Of a stretch of DNA of 26,498 nt, positions 22,471 through 26,498 are shown in pieces. The DNA is from Gemmatimonadales bacterium UBA2975. Its GTDB lineage: Bacteria; Gemmatimonadota; Gemmatimonadetes; Longimicrobiales; Gaopeijiaceae. Positions within the stretch are counted from its first letter, which is position 1, and the number at the start of each line of letters is the position of its first letter. The stretch lies in assembly GCA_002348265.1 (NCBI GenBank), contig DEAT01000018.1:1-26498 (forward strand), read 5' to 3'. A program made the translations under genes and the position numbers. The notes beneath the pieces are model-generated. The model was given only the letters and a program-made list of their open reading frames with translations. It had not been told where the DNA came from and ran no database searches.

Positions 22471-23460
22471 ATGGGCATACTAATTTTGGCGAAGACCCTG
22501 CTTTTGGGGATCGTCGCAGCTAACGCTGCTTCGGGACAGGATGTGTCTTTCCCTCCAGTGCCTGACTCTATGGACGGTCAGGCCTACGTAGTCACGTCTT
22601 CGAAGCGAGCGCTGATTCACCATATAGAAGCGGACGAGCGGATCGCTGCGCGCGTTGGTGAGCTGGTCGATGCATTCGAGCCACTCCCAGGTCTTCCGGC
22701 ACACGTACCAGCGGGTGTGCACATTGTTCTTGGACACTCAGCCGGGGCTTTCGACCAAATAACCGGTGGCGTTGTACCTGAGTGGCGTGCGGGAGTGGCC
22801 ATCCCAGCATGGAATACCTTGGTCATGCCTACCGGGGAGGGAGTTCGGGTCGTCGATGGGGAGGGATTGCGCACTCTACGCCACGAGTGGGCTCACCTCG
22901 GCCTTGCCGACTACTTGGGTAATCTTCGGATCCCAAGGTGGTTCAACGAAGGATATGCTCAGTGGGCTTCCGGGGGCTTCGACGTCGGGGGCGCGTGGAG
23001 ATTACGCGTCTTGATCGCACTCGGACGAGCTCCTGAGATGAAGACATTGACGCTCCGCTGGCCGGCCGATCGTGAAGAAGCGAGGACGGCTTATTTACTG
23101 GCTGCTAGTGCAGTTACTTATGTACTTGAAACAGGTGGTGAAGCGGGGCTTAAAACCTTTCTGGATCGTTGGTTAAGTGATAGATCGTTCGAAAATGCTT
23201 TCCGTGAAACGTTCGGTGTGACCGTTGGACAGTTCGAGGAAGACTGGAAAAGACATGTGCGGGAGAGATATGGGTGGCTTTTCCTGTTGAGTCACTCGGC
23301 CATCTTTTGGTTGCTGTTATCGCTAGTCTTGCTTTTTATGATCCGAGGTCGTCAGAGTCGGAATCTTGAGAAACTGGCTAGGCTGAGAGCCGTTGAACTA
23401 CCAGATGTGCCGGCGTGGTGGGATCTCGATTCCTCTGATCAGGTAGGAAAGGAATCATGA
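22471..23460 (+). CDS. Membrane-anchored HExxH (peptidase MA-like) metalloprotease
   Basis: 329 residues from ATG 22471. In-frame GTGs at 22435 (overlapping the rluD stop) and 22420 are alternatives that lengthen the signal. The N-terminus is a secretion signal (MGILILAKTLLLGIVAANAASG) with cleavage likely near residue 23. The zinc site HEWAH (138-142) is followed 18 residues after its second His by Glu160 in 'WFNEGYAQW', a gluzincin layout matching the peptidase MA-like group. A C-terminal helix (about 264-289) is followed by a basic segment (RGRQSRN), so the protease domain should face the periplasm with a short cytoplasmic tail. Its stop overlaps the sigma54 regulator start (ATGA), implying a shared role. 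The substrate is unknown. Confidence 0.8.
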   Translation: MGILILAKTLLLGIVAANAASGQDVSFPPVPDSMDGQAYVVTSSKRALIHHIEADERIAARVGELVDAFEPLPGLPAHVPAGVHIVLGHSAGAFDQITGGVVPEWRAGVAIPAWNTLVMPTGEGVRVVDGEGLRTLRHEWAHLGLADYLGNLRIPRWFNEGYAQWASGGFDVGGAWRLRVLIALGRAPEMKTLTLRWPADREEARTAYLLAASAVTYVLETGGEAGLKTFLDRWLSDRSFENAFRETFGVTVGQFEEDWKRHVRERYGWLFLLSHSAIFWLLLSLVLLFMIRGRQSRNLEKLARLRAVELPDVPAWWDLDSSDQVGKES

Positions 23461-24776
23461 CTAAACACACGTATGCTCGGATCATGGTCGTTGATGACGA
23501 CAAGGATGGACTGGAAGTCCTCAAGACTCGTCTAACCCATGCTGGATATGAAGTTGAGACTGCGGAGAGTGCGGAACAAGCACTGGCTCGTGTCGCTGCA
23601 TTTGATCCGGGAATGATAGTGACTGATGTGCGTATGTCTGGGATGACGGGGCTGGAACTCCTAGACAAGATCCGCACCTCGACCGATGGCATAGAGGTCG
23701 TGGTTATGACGGCTCATGATGACATGGAGACGGCGGTATCGGCGATGAGGTCGGGTGCCTTTGATTTCTTGGTTAAACCTGTGGACCCCAAAGCACTACA
23801 ATCACTGGCTGACCGCTGTTTCAAGGAACGTGAGCTTCTGGACTCGACGGCGGAAACAGAGGAAGCACTGGCACTTCCGAGGGGACGTCTGATTGGTGGT
23901 GATCCCCGCATGATCGATATCTACAAGACGATTGGTGTGCTCGCAGCGAATCGCGCCACCGTGCTGATTCGTGGGGAGACTGGCACAGGGAAGGAGGTCA
24001 TTGCCAGAGGTGTCCACGACAACTCTGATGTTTCAAGTGAACCTTTCATTGCGGTCAATTGCACGGCCCTGACGGACTCTCTCCTTGAGTCAGAATTGTT
24101 CGGTCATGTGAAAGGGTCTTTCACTGGTGCTACAGGATCACGGAAAGGCTACTTCGAACTTGCGGGTAAAGGGACGATTTTCCTGGACGAGATTGGAGAT
24201 ACAAGCCCCGACTTTCAGACTAAGCTCCTCAGGGTGCTGCAGGAGCGTCAATTTTATCCAGTGGGTGGAGAGGAGCCGCGGTCTACAAAGGCTCGGGTTA
24301 TCGGTGCCACGCATCGTCCAATCGAACGCTTGATCGAGGAAGGGCGCTTCAGGGAGGATCTATACTTCCGGCTCAAAGTGGTGGAGATCAACGTACCCCC
24401 TCTGCGAGAGCGCCCCGGTGACATTCAGATGATCGCGACCGCCCTCTTAGGCAAGATTCGGGAGGAGACAGGAAGAGATGTCAGAAGGATCTCGGATGAG
24501 GCCTTGCTGAGACTTCAACATCATCCTTGGCCCGGAAATGTTCGAGAGCTTGAGAATGCCCTTATGCGGGCGGCGATCGTTGCACGAGGTACCGTCATAG
24601 GGGCTGACCACCTCATTCTCGAGAGTCATGATACTGATGTTGAAGATGTCACACTTAAGGCTGCGATACGCCTGCATGTGCATAGGGTCCTCGATCGGGT
24701 CGGCGGGGACCAAGAGTCTGCGGCTGAGCTCTTGGGGATACCTGTCAGAGAGCTAAATCACCACCTAGGAGATTGA
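23457..24776 (+). CDS. Sigma54-dependent response regulator (NtrC family)
   Basis: Phosphorylation-controlled activator of sigma54 promoters. 439 residues. The receiver domain (about 7-120) has the acidic pocket at Asp13-15, phospho-acceptor Asp57 in 'IVTDVRMSGM' and Lys107. The AAA+ domain (about 145-380) has Walker A 'GETGTGKE' (173-180), the sigma54-contact loop GSFTGA (220-225, with Ser in place of the usual Ala), Walker B 'IFLDEIGD' (241-248) and 'HPWPGNVRELENALMRA'. The C-terminal Fis-type helix-turn-helix is short (about 405-437, 'QESAAELLGIPVRELNHHL'). No sensor kinase gene is adjacent, so it is an orphan here; it is coupled to the membrane protease upstream by a 4-nt overlap. Its targets are unknown. 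Confidence 0.94.
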   Translation: MTKHTYARIMVVDDDKDGLEVLKTRLTHAGYEVETAESAEQALARVAAFDPGMIVTDVRMSGMTGLELLDKIRTSTDGIEVVVMTAHDDMETAVSAMRSGAFDFLVKPVDPKALQSLADRCFKERELLDSTAETEEALALPRGRLIGGDPRMIDIYKTIGVLAANRATVLIRGETGTGKEVIARGVHDNSDVSSEPFIAVNCTALTDSLLESELFGHVKGSFTGATGSRKGYFELAGKGTIFLDEIGDTSPDFQTKLLRVLQERQFYPVGGEEPRSTKARVIGATHRPIERLIEEGRFREDLYFRLKVVEINVPPLRERPGDIQMIATALLGKIREETGRDVRRISDEALLRLQHHPWPGNVRELENALMRAAIVARGTVIGADHLILESHDTDVEDVTLKAAIRLHVHRVLDRVGGDQESAAELLGIPVRELNHHLGD

Positions 24777-24801
24777 CCCCTTCGACGCACCCATCTAGGA
24801 T
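24773..24801 (+). promoter_or_regulatory. Predicted leaderless-type promoter
   Basis: TTGACC (24773-24778, overlapping the TGA stop of the regulator gene) and TAGGAT (24796-24801) are 17 bp apart. The ATG at 24808 lies 6 nt after the -10, so transcription would begin at or next to the start codon. No ribosome site is present, consistent with a leaderless mRNA. Confidence 0.45.
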
Positions 24802-24807
24802 CCTGAT

Positions 24808-24999
24808 ATGTCGAAGAATAAAACTAAAGACGCCTCTGGCAATTTGCGTTTCACCAAGGTGAACGCGGCCCTTGGAGTGGGAGGAATTGCCGCTCTGACT
24901 TTGGGCTACTGGCTCTTAGCACAGGGTTCGATCACAGCGGCACCGGTGCTACTAGTACTAGGGTATGTAGTGCTCCTGCCGATGGCGATCATCCGCTGA
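24808..24999 (+). CDS. Small two-helix membrane protein, unknown function
   Basis: 63 residues. A short basic N-terminus (MSKNKTKD) precedes two hydrophobic helices, about 19-39 (ALGVGGIAALTLGYWLLAQG) and 44-61 (APVLLVLGYVVLLPMAII), joined by a tight 'SITA' turn. The pattern of a Gly-rich first helix ending in GYWLLAQGS and a second starting APVLLVLGY resembles small conserved membrane proteins (DUF3098-like), but I do not claim the family. The start lacks a ribosome site and sits just behind a promoter, so it is probably leaderless. The TGA shares its A with the ridA ATG (TGATG). Confidence 0.7.
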   Translation: MSKNKTKDASGNLRFTKVNAALGVGGIAALTLGYWLLAQGSITAAPVLLVLGYVVLLPMAIIR

Positions 25000-25379
25000 T
25001 GGCAAGAGTGGCTCTCTCTAGTCCGACTGCTTCTGCTATCGGGCCATACTCTCATGCAATTGACGACGGTACGCATGTTTTTTGTTCCGGTCAGACACCA
25101 ATTGATCCAGAAACCGGAGGACTTCGAGAGGGAGGAGTAGGGGATCAGACGCATCAGTGCTTTGATAATCTCTTTGCAGTTTTGGCTGATGGTGGGCTAG
25201 GCCCGGAAGATGTAGTTAAAGTCAATGTTTACCTCACCGATATGAACGATTTCTCGGCCATGAACGAAGCGTATACAACTCGATTCGAGGCCCCGCAGCC
25301 AGCGCGCACTACGGTTGGTGTCGCTGCTCTGCCAATGAACGCTTGTGTAGAGATCGAGCTGGTAGCGAAAAGGCCTTAG
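24999..25379 (+). CDS. ridA: RidA family enamine/imine deaminase
   Basis: Hydrolyses reactive 2-aminoacrylate and related imines released by PLP enzymes, protecting the cell. 126 residues, the usual length. The catalytic Arg103 and Glu120 are present in 'PARTTVGVAALPMNACVEIELVAK', with 'GPYSHAI' near the N-terminus and 'FCSGQTPIDPETG'. This is the archetypal RidA subgroup by the Arg and Glu. The start overlaps the small membrane protein stop by 1 nt, so the two are coupled. It is convergent with lhgO across a 69-bp gap holding a 7-bp hairpin. Confidence 0.94.
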   Translation: MARVALSSPTASAIGPYSHAIDDGTHVFCSGQTPIDPETGGLREGGVGDQTHQCFDNLFAVLADGGLGPEDVVKVNVYLTDMNDFSAMNEAYTTRFEAPQPARTTVGVAALPMNACVEIELVAKRP

Positions 25380-25408
25380 CTCAGATCAAGATTGGTTTTT
25401 CTGTGAGT

Positions 25409-25431
25409 GACGTGGGTGTGTGGTCCACGTC
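25409..25431. other. Hairpin between convergent ridA and lhgO
   Basis: GACGTGG (25409-25415) pairs with CCACGTC (25425-25431) around a 9-nt loop. There is no T run on either strand, so it is at best a weak bidirectional terminator or an RNA-end structure. Confidence 0.3.
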
Positions 25432-25448
25432 GGATGGTATGGTGGAAG

Positions 25449-26498
25449 CTATCTGACTAGTTGGTTCTGCACTTGGGTAGCTATTTCTCCTCCGATAACG
25501 AGCGAGGCGGTTGCGGCTGGCGAGGGAGCGTTAATAACGTGAACCGCTCCCGGGCTTTGGGACCAAACGAAGTCATTAATCAGTTCACCTCTTGCGTCCA
25601 TGGCCTGGGCCCGGACTCCTGAACCGGAAGGTACGAGGTCCTGGTGGGATACTTCTGGTACGAGTCGCTGCAGCGCGGTTACGAAACGCCGGCGATCAAA
25701 AGATTGGCCTAGCTCACGGGCCACCATATGCGGGTACTTGGCCACGAAGTACCAGAGCCCCGGGAAAGTCAGCGCACTGCTCAAGTCCAAAAGGTTGATT
25801 GTTGCTAGGTCGTAGCCTTCTCGCGCGAAGGCTAGAACCGCGTTTGGTCCTGCATCAATGCCACCGCCTGTGCGACGTGTAAAGTGCACACCGAGAAAGG
25901 GGAATCCGGGTTCGGGCAGGGGATAGATTAGGTGTCGAACTAAGTGCTCGCGCTCTGGGCTAAGCCGGTGGTACTCGCCACGGAATGGAACGATGCGGCA
26001 TCCAGGATTACCTCCGGCCATGGTGACGATCCGGTCCGAGTGCAGGCCGGCGCAATTCACTATCATACGGCTTTCAAAGACCCCCGAAGTGGTGGTGATC
26101 CTCCATAGACCGGATCGCCTTTCTAGGAGCCTCACTTCTGCTCCAGTTACGATGTCTGCTCCCGCCTCTATAAGCAGTATTTCGAGCGTGGCGCATACTC
26201 GCCCGTAATCTGCGATCCCTTCTTCTGGAACCAGAATCGCCGACTTGGCGTTCACGTGGGGTTCGATTTCCTTCGCCTCGGCCCCAGAGAGTCGTCTCAA
26301 CCCTTGAAGGCCGTTGGCGACACCTCTGTTGAATATCTCTTCTAGGAGTGGTAACTCGGCTCGGTTGCTGGCTACGACCAGTTTACCGCAAATCTCGTGT
26401 TCGATGTTGTGCTCTGCGCAGAAGGAGGTCATTTCTCGAATGCCTTCTCGAGCCAAGCGGGCTTTTGACGAGCCCGGCATGTATTGTAGGCCAGCGTG
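25449..26498 (-). CDS. lhgO: L-2-hydroxyglutarate oxidase, N-terminus cut by window edge
   Basis: Oxidises L-2-hydroxyglutarate to 2-oxoglutarate, passing electrons to the membrane quinone pool; a DAO-type FAD protein. 349 codons are visible; the frame stays open through 26498 (HAGLQYMPGSS...), so the N-terminal FAD-binding glycine motif is outside the window and the Met at 26480 is internal. Family blocks: 'CGKLVVASN', 'MIVNCAGLHSDRI', 'IVPFRGEYHRL', 'YPLPEPGFPFLGVHFTRRTGGGIDAGPNAVLAF', 'LVPSGSGVRAQAMDARGELINDF' and 'HVINAPSPAATASLVIGGEIA'. These match LhgO rather than generic glycerol-3-phosphate dehydrogenases. The promoter is not visible. No csiD or gabD neighbours appear here. Confidence 0.92.
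   Translation of the reverse strand, partial: HAGLQYMPGSSKARLAREGIREMTSFCAEHNIEHEICGKLVVASNRAELPLLEEIFNRGVANGLQGLRRLSGAEAKEIEPHVNAKSAILVPEEGIADYGRVCATLEILLIEAGADIVTGAEVRLLERRSGLWRITTTSGVFESRMIVNCAGLHSDRIVTMAGGNPGCRIVPFRGEYHRLSPEREHLVRHLIYPLPEPGFPFLGVHFTRRTGGGIDAGPNAVLAFAREGYDLATINLLDLSSALTFPGLWYFVAKYPHMVARELGQSFDRRRFVTALQRLVPEVSHQDLVPSGSGVRAQAMDARGELINDFVWSQSPGAVHVINAPSPAATASLVIGGEIATQVQNQLVR

Overview
The window reads as a chromosomal segment from a Gram-negative, probably marine or aquatic bacterium. I infer Gemmatimonadota or a close relative. The inference rests on the gene run tilS-hpt-ftsH, cdaA, exbB-exbD-exbD-tonB, yggS-PNP-ileS-rluD, on lipoproteins plus a TonB system (an outer membrane), on moderate GC, and on a mix of Shine-Dalgarno (SD) and apparently leaderless starts. 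No rRNA, tRNA, IS element, phage gene or CRISPR array was seen. Taxonomy is inference only, because no marker gene comparison was possible.

Left part (1-4900), the least ordinary region: small, poorly known envelope genes (a four-helix membrane protein, a SnoaL/NTF2-like lipoprotein, a zinc-ribbon membrane protein, a small secreted protein) together with phenylalanine 4-hydroxylase and an M14 metallocarboxypeptidase lipoprotein. A roughly 60-bp promoter cassette (TTGACA, 17-bp spacer, TCATTT/TCATAT, then CTGGCAG and TTACACGCTGACGGAGA) occurs three times (1551, 2049, 3202). It lies upstream of the zinc-ribbon gene, an orphan 15-codon ORF that begins like a signal peptide, and the secreted-protein/peptidase pair. 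Between copy 2 and phhA lies a stretch that can fold into a long interrupted stem plus a strong terminator, a candidate small RNA or attenuating leader.

Middle (4900-7700): a DUF429 protein on the minus strand, with a TTG start, is divergent from an SDR/renalase-like oxidoreductase pair overlapping by 4 nt. The SDR appears to lack the catalytic tyrosine.

Housekeeping block (7776-22438): a small acidic protein, a glycerophosphodiester phosphodiesterase, tilS, hpt (tRNA-Ile lysidine modification and purine salvage) and ftsH form one tight set, broken only by a perfect 10-bp hairpin between hpt and ftsH. cdaA (c-di-AMP synthesis) follows. A sigma70-like promoter then drives exbB-exbD-exbD-tonB, closed by a textbook terminator. 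After it come yggS, a trimeric-type purine nucleoside phosphorylase with Asp where the human enzyme has Asn243, an ileS of the eukaryote-like class, and rluD.

Right part (22435-26498): a membrane-anchored HExxH peptidase overlaps an orphan sigma54-dependent response regulator by 4 nt. A small two-helix membrane protein with a predicted leaderless promoter overlaps ridA by 1 nt. Convergent to them is an L-2-hydroxyglutarate oxidase (lhgO) that runs off the right edge.
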